This document shows positions 11,694 to 22,085 of a stretch of DNA of 64,000 bases, in pieces. The notes beneath the pieces are model-generated. The model searched no databases and was not told where the DNA came from. It saw only the letters and a program-made list of their open reading frames with translations. The DNA is taken from assembly GCA_018398585.1 (NCBI GenBank), contig JAGTTD010000007.1:8583320-8647319 (forward strand), read 5' to 3'. The position numbers were made by a program, and so were the translations under genes. This DNA comes from Simmondsia chinensis. Its lineage: Eukaryota; Streptophyta; Magnoliopsida; Caryophyllales; Simmondsiaceae. The stretch's first letter is position 1; each line of letters begins with the position of its first letter.

Positions 11694-12455
11694 ACCCGTG
11701 GGGAACTACAAGTCTGACTTCGGTCCTTTCCCTCCGCTAGGTCTTAGTTGGTGGAGACCCATGGAGTCCATTCGAGAAGACTTAATGATGATCCCTCGTG
11801 TGGGGAACTACATCTCTAACTTCGGTCCGTACCCCCGCCAGGTCTTGGTTAGTGGAAGCCCTTGGAATCCATTTGAGAAGACCTAACGATGATCCCCCGT
11901 GCCGGGAACTACACGTCTGACTTTGATCCGTACCCCTCCATCGGATCTTGGTTGGTGGAGGCCCTTGGAGTCCATTTGAGAAGACCTAACGACGGTCCCG
12001 CGTGTGGGGAACTACACGTGTGACTTCGGTCCACGCCCCCTGCCAGGCCCTAGTTGGTGGAGGCCCTTGGAGTCCATTGAGAAGACCTGACGATGACCCC
12101 ATGTGTGGGGAACTACACGTCTGACTTTGATCTGTGCCCTCCGCTAGGTCCTAGTTGGTGGAGGCCCTTGGAGTCCATTTGAGAAGACCTGACGACAACC
12201 CCGGGTGTGGGGAGCTACACGTCTAATTTCGGTCCGTGACCCCTACCAGCTCCTAGTTGGTGTAGGCCCTTGGAGTCCCTTTGAGAAGACCTGGCGATGA
12301 CCACGCGTGTGGGAAACTACACATCTAACTTCGGTCCATGCCCTCTACCAAGTCAGTTGGTGGAGTCCCTTTGAGACGACCTGACGACGACCCCACGTGT
12401 GGGGAACTACACATCTAACTTTAGTCCGTGTCCCTCGCCCAAGTCCTAGTTGGTG
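11694..12455. repeat. Tandem repeat, period about 102 bp, eight units
   Basis: The anchor tggggaacta or close variants recurs at 11699, 11801, 11902, 12005, 12106, 12208, 12310 and 12400. The spacing is 101-103 bp except for a shortened last interval of 90 bp. Each unit also holds ttcggtcc, ctagttggtgga, ttggagtcc and gagaagacct. The period is not a multiple of a nucleosome unit. It lies in what would be the 3' non-coding part of the host retroelement. Confidence 0.9.
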
Positions 12456-12659
12456 GATGGCAGTGAATTCAGGTGGACAGGTGACATACTTTCATCATTT
12501 GTTGATCTCTAGGTGTTGTTTTTTTAACATGTGTTGCATAAGTTTATGATTTGCAGACTTGTTTGGTTGACCTTACTCTGGACACTTTGAGTGCCCTAGA
12601 TTCCCTTATACTCGTGAGATAGATTGGTGGTGTGCACTCCTTATAACATGATATTTAGT

Positions 12660-12990
12660 TCAGAGTTTCATTGTGCAGTATAGTCTCATGTTATAAGGAG
12701 CGAGAAGGAGGTTTTACAGTTTTGGTTGGTGGTGGTGTTTATCGCCATGGTTCAAAGAGTGGGAGGAACTTGTCAATTTTGTTAGGAGTTTCATCGTAAT
12801 GTAGGCTCATGCCAAATGGAGCGGAAAGAGGGCTTTGTTTGTTTGGCTGGTGACAATATTTATTGTGTTCCAAAGAGCGAGAGGAATTTGCCAACTTGAT
12901 TTGGAGTTTGGTCATACAGTTTAGGCTCATGCCACAAGGAGCAAGAAGAAGTTTTGCCCAACTTGGTTTGTTGAACTTTCTCCAAGTTTT
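12660..12990. repeat. Tandem repeat, period about 120 bp, three units
   Basis: The block t-aggctcatgcca-aaggagc occurs near 12672 (diverged), 12792 and 12912, each time followed by a GAAGAGG- or AGAGGG-like tract and TTTTG. The units are more diverged than in the neighbouring 102-bp array. Confidence 0.7.
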
Positions 12991-14500
12991 TGCCAGCATC
13001 AAAGTTGTTTGGCGTTGTGGAATTGGTTGGTCATTTTTTTTTTCTATCAACTTTGTTGGCTTCACTTGTTTGACTTAGTAAATTTTTGTCCGATTTGGTT
13101 TTGGTTGCACAACTTCGTTAAGAACCTTTACCAGCCAGGTTGCTCGCACCAATCTAGTTTGCCAAGCTTTTCCTGGTTCTTTGCCACCTTTTTTTTTTTC
13201 AAGCTGTTTGCCTACAAGAATTTGGCTGATGTTGACGTAGTTGGTTGAACTCCCATGGTGCATCTATTTGTCATTTTGCACTCTTTCAACTTCGTTGGAT
13301 ATGTAGACAGGGTTGGTTGAACTTTATTCATCTCATTGGCTGCGTTAACTTGGTTGACTTTTCACCACTTTGGTTGGCTATGTTTGACATGAATGTTGGA
13401 GGCACTCAGTTAGTTAGAAGAACGCTTCCCAGTTTGGTTGTCTACGTCGATAATGTTGGGTGAAATCGTTGATTTGATTGTTGTTTGAATTGTGTTGGTT
13501 GAAACCACCATGTTGAAAATGCCCCGTTGGAAAATTATATTAGCCCGGTTGGTCATGCTTTCGCTAGCTTGGTAGATTGGGTGGTCACCGATTTAGCCAG
13601 TTGAAGCATTGAGCCGCTGGGATAGTCAAAACTTCCACTAACTTGGTGGTGCCAGATAGTTGGTTGAACTTGTCTGCTTGTTAGGGATGCCAACGTTTTG
13701 TGTAGATTTTGCTGGTTGACGTTCAGCTGCCTTGGTTGGTTTAACTTTTGACACCTTGTTGATCATGCTGAGTTGTTGCTTAAAATGTTATCTCATTCTT
13801 GGCTTCGATTTAAGGGTGTGACTTCCTATCGACTTGTTGGTTGTGTTGACATGTTGAACTTTGCCAACTTGGATGTTTGCAATCTCGCTGAACTGGTGGT
13901 GACAACTTAGTGATTTCAACTTTGTCCAACTTGTCAATGGAACCAACTTGGTTTAATTTTCATCAACTTGGTTAGTTGTGCTAAACAAGCTAGTTGATCT
14001 TCAGCAAGTTGTTATCTGCACCAATTTGTTGCGTTAAACTTTCAACAAGTTGTTGCTTGCGCCAATTTGGTTGCCTTAGTTTTGGCCATCTTTTTTATAT
14101 AACCCACTTTGTTTGATGTGCCTTCATGATTGGCTGAAATTTTTAATGTAGTTGCCTACATCAACTTGGACGAACAAACCTTTGCCATTGGTAAGTTACC
14201 TTGATGTCGTTGCTTGAACTTTGATGAACTTGGCAAAAAGGAAACATCTGATTTGATTGGTTGAAACTTTTATCAAAAGGATGGCTCCAATTTCCACCAA
14301 CTTCAAATGTTAGGAATTTTGTTGATTTGTTTGGTTACAACCGCTTTGTTGGTTAACATTCACTGGTGAAATGATTTGAACTTTAAACGACTTTGTAATG
14401 TTAACATCTTCCAACCCATTTGGGTCAGCATTGTGCCAACGTGATTAACTGCATTAATCTAGTTGGTTTAACTTTTATCAAATCTGCTTCTTTTTTTCTT

Positions 14501-14529
<29 letters not shown>
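14501..14529. repeat. Poly-C tract
   Basis: Twenty-nine consecutive C, preceded by a T-rich tract. Confidence 0.95.
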
Positions 14530-14531
<2 letters not shown>

Positions 14532-15782
14532 TCCTTCCCCACCCTTTTTTTTTTGTATTGCCATGGTTTCTTGAACTTCCATCTAGTTTGTCCTCTTCGT
14601 AAACGTAATGGCATGTAGATAGGTTGGCTAGGCTAGATGAATTTTTCCATTTCCTTGATGACTTTGCCAATTTGATCAGTTGCGCTCTTACGATCTTGGT
14701 TGGGAGGAAAATTCGTCAACTTGCTTAGTTGGTCTTTTCACCAATTTGGTTGATTGAAATAAAGGCTGTTGATTCAACTTTCTCCAACTTGATTAGTTGC
14801 ATCATCTTGAATGGTTGAGAGCCATTGCGAACCAACTTGAATAATTTTCATTGGCTTGGTTCTTCGAATTGCTCTTTAACTTGGTCAGTAGTTGTAAGTT
14901 GATCGATCAAACTTGTGCTAGCTTTCTAGGTTGGATTGACTTGTCGTGTTCAAAACTTTGTCCATTTGGGTTTGTGAACTTTCAGCAATTCCAATGTCTA
15001 GTTCATGGCAACCGCTACTAATTGGCTTGCTATGCCAATCTAGTTGGTTGAACTTCTTGCCAACTCGACTACTAGGAAATATGGAAAACTTGATTGATTC
15101 AAACCTCCATGGCTTGGTTGATTGGAATTTACATCAAATGGTTCGCTAAACTTTTTGTTAGTTCATTAGATTGAAATCTCGATGATTATGGCCTGAACTT
15201 CAACCCTTTTCTTTTTAACTTTCACCAGCTAGTCAGTTGGAAAATCCACCAACTTGGTTGCTTACAACTTTTGTTGGCCAGTTGGTTGGAGCGTCAATTA
15301 GCTAGTGGACCATAATGTTCAATGACTTGGATGGTTGGGACATCCACCGACCTTGCATGGTTGGAGTTTCCATTGACTGGTTGATAAGAAGCACTAAATT
15401 AGGCGGTTGAATTTTCACCCACTTGGTTGCTCTAACTTGATAGGAGGTAGTTTGAACTTTGATCAACTTGGATGCATAAACCTGCTTGGTTGAGCTTCTG
15501 CAAACTAGCTTACGCAAGGACTTCGCTGTATGGGCCTTTACCGGCTAGCTATTGGGAAATGTTGCCAACTTGTTGATTGAAAATTTCGTTGTTTGGCTTG
15601 CTACAATATTCACCGACTCGGCTAATTAAACCCCTTTTTTTAGCTGGTTGGATGGAGCCTTCACCAACTTGGTTGTTCAGAGACTCTGTTGGCGTGTCGG
15701 TTGGAACTTCTAGTAACTTGGACGGCTGAAAATTCCATCAACCTCCTTAAAAATCTTGTGGTTTTGATTTTTTTCTTTTTTT

Positions 15783-15810
<28 letters not shown>
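15783..15810. repeat. Poly-G tract
   Basis: Twenty-eight consecutive G, preceded by a T-rich tract; placed in the same degenerate repeat field as the poly-C tract at 14501. Confidence 0.95.
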
Positions 15811-15813
<3 letters not shown>

Positions 15814-16489
15814 CAGCTTGGCTGGCTCGAACTTTCACAGACGAATTAGCTTAAAACTTTTGCTAGTCAGTGGGTTAAAGATACCACAAACTAGGTTGGT
15901 TGGAAATATTGTTGGCTGGTTCATTAAAAATTCCACTACTTTTTATGTTTGGAGCTTCTACTAGCCCTTCTTCTTTTCTTTGGCTTTTTTTTGTGACTTG
16001 AATTTGATCAATTTAGCTTATGCGTCACCTTTCTTTTGGTGAATAGTAAAGAGTTGATGGGAAGAGTTTTGTGGCCTTAGGTATTCTTTTAAGGCGACTC
16101 CATCAAGTGACGGGACTACTGATGCCCATATTTTGATAAATTGATGAGGACAACATTTTTTTTTTGTATTCTCTTGCTTCTATATTTTTCTTTCTTTGAA
16201 TGATAAATCCTACCCTTTTGGGCTTTTCCCACCTGTTGAGGCTGAGTGAGTTGGTTTTGTTTGCTGGACTTCATTTGCTTATTTGGAACATTTTTTTTTT
16301 TAGTTGGACGACCATCGACGCTAGCCTTCCAAATTGCACAATATTGAAGCCACATTTTTTCTAGGTTGGAGAGGGCAACATGGCTGCAACATTGGTGATG
16401 ATGAAGAGGTTGAATCAACACAGGACCTGCTCATGGTCGAAGCATGGTTGGATTGATTACATCATCTGCATCAATCAAAAGTTTTCTTT

Positions 16490-17390
16490 CACCGGAAAGT
16501 TCTAAGTTATGCTCTTTCAAGGCTATGCTCTCTTCCAACTTGATGACCATTTAGATGGCAGTATCTATAGTAATTCAAGTTGTTATCCGATGTTGCTTCT
16601 TCAGGGTGCTTTGGATCTGGCAACTGAATGAACTTCTTACTACATAGGGCTTCCAATCTGCATAAGAGGTCAGGATCTAGACACGTTTCTCTGGTGTCTC
16701 ATGTACTGGGTCGACTTGTCCTTTTCAAACCTCCTTTGCTTTTATAAGGATCTTGATAGGAGTAAAGCTAGTGAACATGGAGATTAATATTTTGATCTCT
16801 GACACCTTTTCTTCCTTCATCATACCATGGCACAGAAGAGCATTTCCACCATGGTTTGGCTACACTTGAATGTTGTGTTCCTGGGTCACTAGTCGCTTAA
16901 ATATTCTAAGCTTGAGGGCTTGAGGAGTTCATCACAACTCTATCTTCATCCCTTGAGTGCAAATCTTAATCACTGAAACTTCAGAAAGTCAATTCTTGAA
17001 ATTAAAACTTAATGAACACCTACTGGGGATGTAGTCTATGACCGAATCATCCTTACATTCGTCTAGTGTTTGTGAGTTCTATCATGGAGACAGTACTCCA
17101 AGCATTGGTGAGCGCATCAAGGAAATTGGTTTTTTTTTTTTTTTTTAAATTTCTTTGCAACTATCAATTGATTCAGACTCTAGATTAATGTACCAATGAA
17201 AAGTAGCACTGTTGAAAGAGCGTATGAAGTCCTTAACAAGCAGATTACCACAAATTTTGACATTATTATAAGTCTTCGTGAAGTGGGTAATGTGCTAGCA
17301 TGAGTTTCCCTTTCCATCAAACTATTGGAACTTGGGCGGTAGATAGCCAATGCACATCTTGAGCTTGTCCATCATTGGAGTCTAAGGCCG

Positions 17391-17400
<10 letters not shown>
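16490..17400 (-). pseudogene. Ty3-gypsy gag remnant
   Basis: Reading the minus strand from about 17390 downward gives blocks usual in plant gypsy gag: PPKFQ then FDGKGN then HITHFTKTYNN (about 17240-17350), then a block ending FHWYINLESESID (about 17150-17240), and after a T-tract interruption TVSMIELTNT (about 17065-17095). A later block near 16520-16640 reads KFIQLPDPKHPEEA followed by YYRYCHLNGHQVGREH, which corresponds to the CRYHR...SHP..KC zinc-knuckle-like motif of these gag proteins with its cysteines partly lost. Many stops and frame changes make it non-functional. It sets the minus orientation of the whole 11-kb element. No pol follows on its 3' side. Confidence 0.7.

Positions 17401-17421
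<21 letters not shown>
17393..17421. repeat. Poly-T tract
   Basis: About 29 consecutive T, interrupting the 5' side of the gag remnant. Confidence 0.9.
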
Positions 17422-17423
<2 letters not shown>

Positions 17424-17829
17424 ATCGATAGTGTCATAGGAGGTTCCAGCGACTTCAACTCTAATCCTGTGGTAATTAACTCTCTAAATTTGTTGAGAAG
17501 ACAAAGCAGCAATGGACACTAAATTTAATATTGCACCAGATTTTTTGGGCTACATTGACATTTTAGATAATGCCTCTTCAAGCTCAGGCTCATCGTCGTC
17601 ACTATTAACTTTCCCTGTTTTGCTACTTTTTACCTTGTCATGCTTGCCAATTTGCCTTTTAGAATTGGAAGTTGAAGACTTTGCTTTTGAATTTGCATAT
17701 CTTTTTCCACTTTGTCCTTGGTGAGGATGTCGACAAGTGCTTATAACTTTGCCACTTACTCCTTTAGGGGAATCGTTGAGGTCACCATGATTGGCGTGAT
17801 GACCAATTCAAAGCACTCCACTTATTCAG

Positions 17830-18480
17830 TTTGTGGGATTGGAAAAAATCATGAATTTTTCCACATTAGCAGCTACAGTAGATAACCTTATGTTGGCTTT
17901 AGAGGGGTGAAAGCCGACAACATGCAATTGGCAGTAAAATGTTGTGTCGACTCCTATGTGAGTATTGTTGACAACCTTTGTCTTACTTCTTGTGTCAACA
18001 CTAGTCGGGCATTTAGTGGCATCAAAAGCAAACCGTGTAGGCTTGAGAGAACCATACTTGCCATCTTTCTTGACCGACAACTTGGGATTGGTAAGGTGGT
18101 GAGTCAACTCCTTGGCATGAAAGAGGGCATTGTTGAAAAATATTGTCATACTTTTTGAGATAGCACCCATCGGATATTGGCTAACATCAAAAGCAAACAC
18201 AATAAACTTGAGAGTGTTAGATTTGCCATCTTTCTTGACTAACAACTTGAGGTTGGCGGCAAGGTCATCCGTCAACCCTTAGAACGAATGAAAGTGTTGA
18301 TGTCAACATTGTTGTACTTCATAAGACAACACCCACTGGATATTGACTTGCATCAAAAGCAGACCCAATAAGCTTGAGAGAGTCAGATCTTGCTAACAGT
18401 GGTGAAGAGTGCTTTTCTATCTCACCATTGAAACTAATGAACTTGAGATCTTGAGTGTGTGGAGAAGGAGATGTGAGGCA
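17830..18480 (-). repeat. Tandem repeat, period about 165 bp, three or more units, partly open on the minus strand
   Basis: The anchor catcaaaagca lies at 18020, 18185 and 18351, spacing 165-166 bp, a multiple of three in one interval. The minus strand is open from 18275 to 17826 and shows the repeat at protein level: VKKDGK, then LKF or LKP, then FAFD, then a QYP or KCP block. It sits between the primer site and gag, so it may be a 5' leader or an N-terminal gag extension. I do not recognise the protein. Confidence 0.65.
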
Positions 18481-18484
18481 AAGA

Positions 18485-18505
18485 GGTCCCCCCGGGCATG
18501 TCAAA
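18485..18505 (-). other. Probable primer binding site of the 11-kb element
   Basis: On the minus strand, just after the LTR, the sequence reads TTTGACATGCCCGGGGGGACC. It resembles the TTGGCACGCCCGGTGGGACC-like sites that follow LTRs of many plant gypsy elements with this gag type. It has two changes in the first nine bases, so it may be inactive. Confidence 0.5.
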
Positions 18506-18507
18506 TT

Positions 18508-20349
18508 TGTAGAGCACAAAATTTCGAAGGGAATAAATGAACAAAATAAATGCACCACAAAGTAGTATTTTTGTATTTCTTTAGTAGAAAATGGGTACAA
18601 TCTATGTACATGTATACTAATTACAAATGTACGAAAATCCTTTAATTCAGTCTCCACAAGACTTGATGAGTCATTTTTTTGATAGCTTTGACTTGGAATC
18701 TTGAAAGAGGGCACGAGCCTTGATCTCAATCAAGTGATTTTCTTCAAAGTAGAGGGCTCATCCCTTTATCTCCGTCTTCAAGGATGATTTAGGCTTTCGA
18801 ACTTGGAAACTTGAAGGAGGGCAGGAAGCTTGATCTCAATGAAGTGATTTTCTTCAAAGAGAGGGCTCATGGCATGATCTCCATCTTGAAGAATGATTTG
18901 GGTTGTAACTCTGAAGGCAGAGCAAATGAAATTTAATCTCTATTTCAGTTGAATTCGGAGGCTTTGGAGAGAAGAGCACAAGTAATTCTCTTTTACTTTT
19001 CTTGGGGGAGTATTTGGCTCCTTTGTTTTTCTAAGCCCCCCTCAAATGAAGAGGGGAACCCTCTATTTATAGATGAAGAGCTCTTTAGGTTTGGGCCATG
19101 GGCTTAACCTAGTAGCACTGGGCCCGAATTAACTTAAAGTTTTACGGGCTTAAACTTACTTTAGCCTTAAAACTTTGTCGGGTTAAATTTTTTGCCTGTG
19201 TCTTAGAAGTTTATTCAGGCCTAAATTGACCTGAAAGCCATTTGGGTTTAATTTTAACTTGAGAGTCATTTTGGCTTGGGTTTGACTTATAAGTCATTTT
19301 GCTTTTAGTTTAGACTTAGGAGTCATTTAGACTTGAACTTTGACTTGATTGTCATTTTAGGCTTAGGCTTTGACTTGAGAGTCATTTTATTTATATAACA
19401 ACAACAACAATAACAGTCCCAGTGCCACAAGGGCTCCCGCATATGCAGGGTCGGGGGGGGGGGGGGGGGGGGTGGGGTGGATGTACGCAGCCTTCCCCTT
19501 TTAGGGAGCTACCCTGAAGGGAGGCTGTTCCCAAAAAAACCCCAATTTGAAAAGCGTGTCATCAGGGAAGCTTAGAACTTGGAATCAAGAGAGCAACATA
19601 AACCTAGAGCAATACAAGCACAAGCCAAGCCCTATGGAACACAATACAATAGGACCATGCTGGCAGATATATAACACGTACGCGAATGCCCAAGAAAACA
19701 AGTATACATATAAACAAATAAGTGCGCCAATGCTTGCTCCAAAAAGGAAGTCAAGACACCAAGGGACACTAGTACACACAATAGTAGGATGCGCTACACT
19801 GAGCCACTACCTCGGCTGCCCCTATGCTCACTCTCTAACGAGCTCTATCTAAGACCGTCTCCTCCCGTAGGTTTAGGTGGGTGAGGTCTTATCGGATTGT
19901 CTCCAACCATTTCTTCTTTGGCCGCCCTCCCTTTCCTCCCTAGTGTAGCATGAAATTGTCCGCATCTCCTGACTGGAGCAATGGGCGGTCTCCTCCTAAC
20001 ATGACCAAACCACCTGAAGCGCTGCTCCCTTAACTTATCCTCAATAGGGGCCACACCCAATTTACCTTTTATGAAGTCGTTTCTGATCCTCTATTTATGA
20101 CTTGAGAAATAGTTGGATTTAGACTTGGGTGTCATTTTGGGCTTAATCTTACTCGATTGTCATTTTATGTTCAACTTGAGAGATAGTTGGATTTGGACTT
20201 GGACTTGGAAGTCATTCAAAGTTTGAGATTGTTTAGGTTGGCCCAAATTTAGTAAAAATATTGACTTTTAGTGGCTCAAACTTAGCCAAATGTTGACTTT
20301 TATTTAAGTCACTTCCTTTATGGGGCATGACAAAATTTTTATGTCTACA
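18508..20349 (-). repeat. 5' LTR of the 11-kb element, split by an RTE LINE
   Basis: This is the second LTR copy. Without the 697-bp insertion at 19395-20091 its length is about 1145 bp, close to the 1127 bp of the left LTR. Ends are TGTAGA and TCTACA, a perfect inverted repeat. Visible divergence from the left copy is substantial, so the element is not recent. Confidence 0.75.
19395..20091 (-). mobile_element. 5'-truncated RTE LINE inserted in the LTR
   Basis: Minus strand: the 3' portion of an RTE-type ORF is read at about 19850-20060, with EDKLREQRFRWFGHVRRRP, then a frameshift in the Lys/Arg-rich end. A 3' untranslated part (19550-19850) follows, then the shared RTE tail (19410-19545) and a TTG/CAA repeat tail (19397-19410). 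The host LTR copy at 9332 lacks it. A 7-bp TATTTAT is found at 19388-19394 and 20092-20098 as TSD. A G tract (19453-19472) lies in the tail. Confidence 0.8.
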
Positions 20350-20590
20350 ACAAGCTTCTATCTCGCACGTAGATATACAAAATAAAACACTCTTCAATAC
20401 TAAAATAAACGCATTGTAAAAGGCACAAAAATGTTAAGCAAAAATCCATAAAACCCGGCTATTACATTCACGAACAAAATGTAAGAGCCTCACATTAAAC
20501 ACATTGATCAATCATGGTACTCACTTTATTTCCAAATTATAAAAAAAATATATGGTATTTATTTATTTTTTATTCCTCTTTCTCCTAACC
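20350..20590. other. AT-rich flank, nothing recognised
   Basis: Short stretch between the LTR element and the foldback repeat. No gene, RNA or terminal repeat recognised. Confidence 0.6.
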
Positions 20591-20593
20591 TTG

Positions 20594-21186
20594 GAGGGAG
20601 GGAGTGAGGGAGGGAGAGAGAGAGGGAGAGAGAAATTTTTAATTTTAAAATTTAATTATTTTAAAAATTATCAAACTTAACTTATTTATTTAAAATAATT
20701 TTAAATTATAAATTTATATTTTGACTATTTGTTAATTAAATATCTGTTAAATTATTATTAAATAATCAAATAACAATATAAATTTTATAGATATCTAATT
20801 ATTAAATTATTGAAATTCAAATTTATAGTTTTAAATTATAAATTAGTATTTTGAATATTTATTAATTAGATATCTGTTAAATTTTTATTAAAAATATCAA
20901 ATAACAATAAAAATTTAACAGATGTCTAATTAATAAATAGTCAAAATATAAATTAATAATTTAAAATTATAAATTATAAATTTATTTTTTGACTAGTTAT
21001 TAATTAGATATCTGTTTAATTTTTGTTCAAAATTTAATAATAATAAAAATTTAACAGATATTTGATTAATAAATAGTCAAAATATAAATTTATAATTTAA
21101 AATTATTTTAAATAAATAACTTAAACTTAATAATTTTTAAAATAACTAAATTTTTAAATTACAAAAATTCGTTCGCTCTCTCCCTC
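20594..21186. mobile_element. Foldback-like element made of nested inverted repeats
   Basis: The left arm (about 20613-20720) matches the reverse complement of the right arm (about 21075-21186), starting with a GGGAGAGAG / CTCTCTCCC end. Between them are three units of about 130 bp (about 20700-20831, 20832-20968, 20969-21105). Each unit is itself an inverted repeat, running from TTTTGACTATT- and ATATCTGTTAAA-like blocks to TTTAACAGATATTT- and AAATAGTCAAAATA-like blocks. It has no coding capacity. TSDs were not identified, so the exact ends are open; a long-TIR MITE or a Mutator-type derivative is possible. Confidence 0.7.
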
Positions 21187-21785
21187 AAACAGAGCACTGG
21201 GTCTTCCCCCATAATGATAGACACGTAAAATTTTAATTATTCAAGTAGTTTAATAAAGCACTTGTCTTCTCTAAGATTGTTGGAAATATTGTTTAATATT
21301 TATCAAATATTTATTATATATTAACATAAGTAAAATTACATCATCCGAAACTGAATCAATACAACATAATAACATGATCAAAATTATAGTACATGAATTC
21401 CATCAAATCAAGGATTATTAATACTATATAGACAACAATGACATAAAAAAAAAAAATTAAAGAGAAAAGATTTTTAGAAAAACATATCTTACCATAGGCC
21501 ATATGTAATGAACAATATAAGTTTATGTTTTTATGTGCCCTTAAGTTGGGACGCTAATATTTCATAATTTTGAGAGAGGACAATGTAGAGGGATTTGGGT
21601 ATTGAGAGTTCGAGTATAGCTAGATTATATGTGAAATACACATGATAAATGCTTATGTTTAATACACACAAATTGATCCACATATTTTAAGCGTATATTC
21701 AAAAACGTAACTGTTTCAAACACGTATACATTACGTAACCGGCATTACAACCTTAATATGTAGCACAACAACAAAATATGCAATA
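21187..21785. other. AT-rich DNA, nothing recognised
   Basis: No coding motif seen. Short AT-rich tracts only. Confidence 0.6.
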
Positions 21786-21789
21786 GTAA

Positions 21790-22085
21790 AGGAATTTGAC
21801 CTAAATGGAGGTTACAAATACATGTCCTACAAAATATGCAAAAATAAACTCAAAAATGAAAATAGTAATTTCTTATGCGGAGGGTGCAAGAACAATAATG
21901 CTACGATGGTATGCAGGCACACAAAAAAAAAAAAAAAAAAAGGAAACAATAAATACGGTGCATGTGTAATAAATGCTGAAACTATTCCACAAAGTATGTC
22001 AGGTACCGATTCAAGGTCAAACTATAAGATATATGTGGTACCCAAATGTATGTTAAAGTTTTTGGTGCACAAAGGGAGATTTTAA
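21790..22085 (+). pseudogene. RPA1-like (replication protein A large subunit) C-terminal zinc-ribbon remnant
   Basis: The open frame from about 21822 reads SYKICKNKLKNENSNFLCGG then CKNNNATMVCR, matching the Cys-rich ribbon of RPA1-like proteins (usual form Y-x-x-C-x3-K then C-x2-C). After an A tract and a possible intron or frameshift (about 21915-21990), a second block reads YVRYRFKVKL, the usual RYR-x-x-V continuation. Only this domain is visible. Plant Helitrons often carry RPA-like genes, so a Helitron origin is likely; a host retrocopy is possible. Two similar remnants lie at 26780 and 51740. Confidence 0.55.

Larger units (their letters stand above)
12990..15970. repeat. Three-kilobase field of degenerate short repeats (AACTTGGTTGGTTGAACTTT-like)
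   Basis: Throughout this field short blocks such as CAACTTGGTTG, GGTTGAACTTT and TTCACCAACTTGG recur every roughly 25-30 bp in many variants, for example near 13660, 13720, 15045, 15240, 15420 and 15660. On the minus strand this is AAAGTTCAACCAACCAAGTT. No unit is exact for long, so it looks like a very old minisatellite. A C tract (14501-14529) and a G tract (15783-15810) lie inside. Open frames across it are by-products of the repeat. Confidence 0.75.
9332..20349 (-). mobile_element. Large minus-strand LTR retrotransposon with gag remnant and repeat-filled interior
   Basis: Two direct repeats (9332-10458 and 18508-20349, the latter split by a LINE) bound the element. Both begin with TG[C/T]AGAGCACA and end with TCTACA, and similarity stops at those points (one further shared base on the right). 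The flanks are ACAAA on the left and ACAAG on the right, a 4-of-5 match to a 5-bp TSD. Orientation is minus: the gag remnant (16490-17400) reads on the minus strand, a primer-site-like sequence lies next to the right LTR, a purine-rich sequence next to the left LTR, and a TATAAATAG signal reads on the minus strand within the LTR. No protease, reverse transcriptase or integrase is seen. Instead about 6 kb are tandem or degenerate repeats. It is probably a non-autonomous gypsy derivative. Confidence 0.7.

Noticed and set aside
11694..12455. CRISPR array
   Set aside because: The 102-bp units are contiguous with no unique spacers, and the genome is a plant.
14425..14670. Open frame through poly-C/poly-G coding a Gly-rich protein
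   Set aside because: It exists only because of the homopolymer tract and lies within the degenerate repeat field.
17512..17724. Small Ser/Leu-rich protein near the gag remnant
   Set aside because: It is antisense to the gag direction and without recognisable features.
9332..20349. Plus-strand orientation or plain segmental duplication
   Set aside because: The TATA-like signal and the gag remnant read on the minus strand, and both copies have exact TG...CA ends with different flanks, so a minus-strand LTR element fits better.
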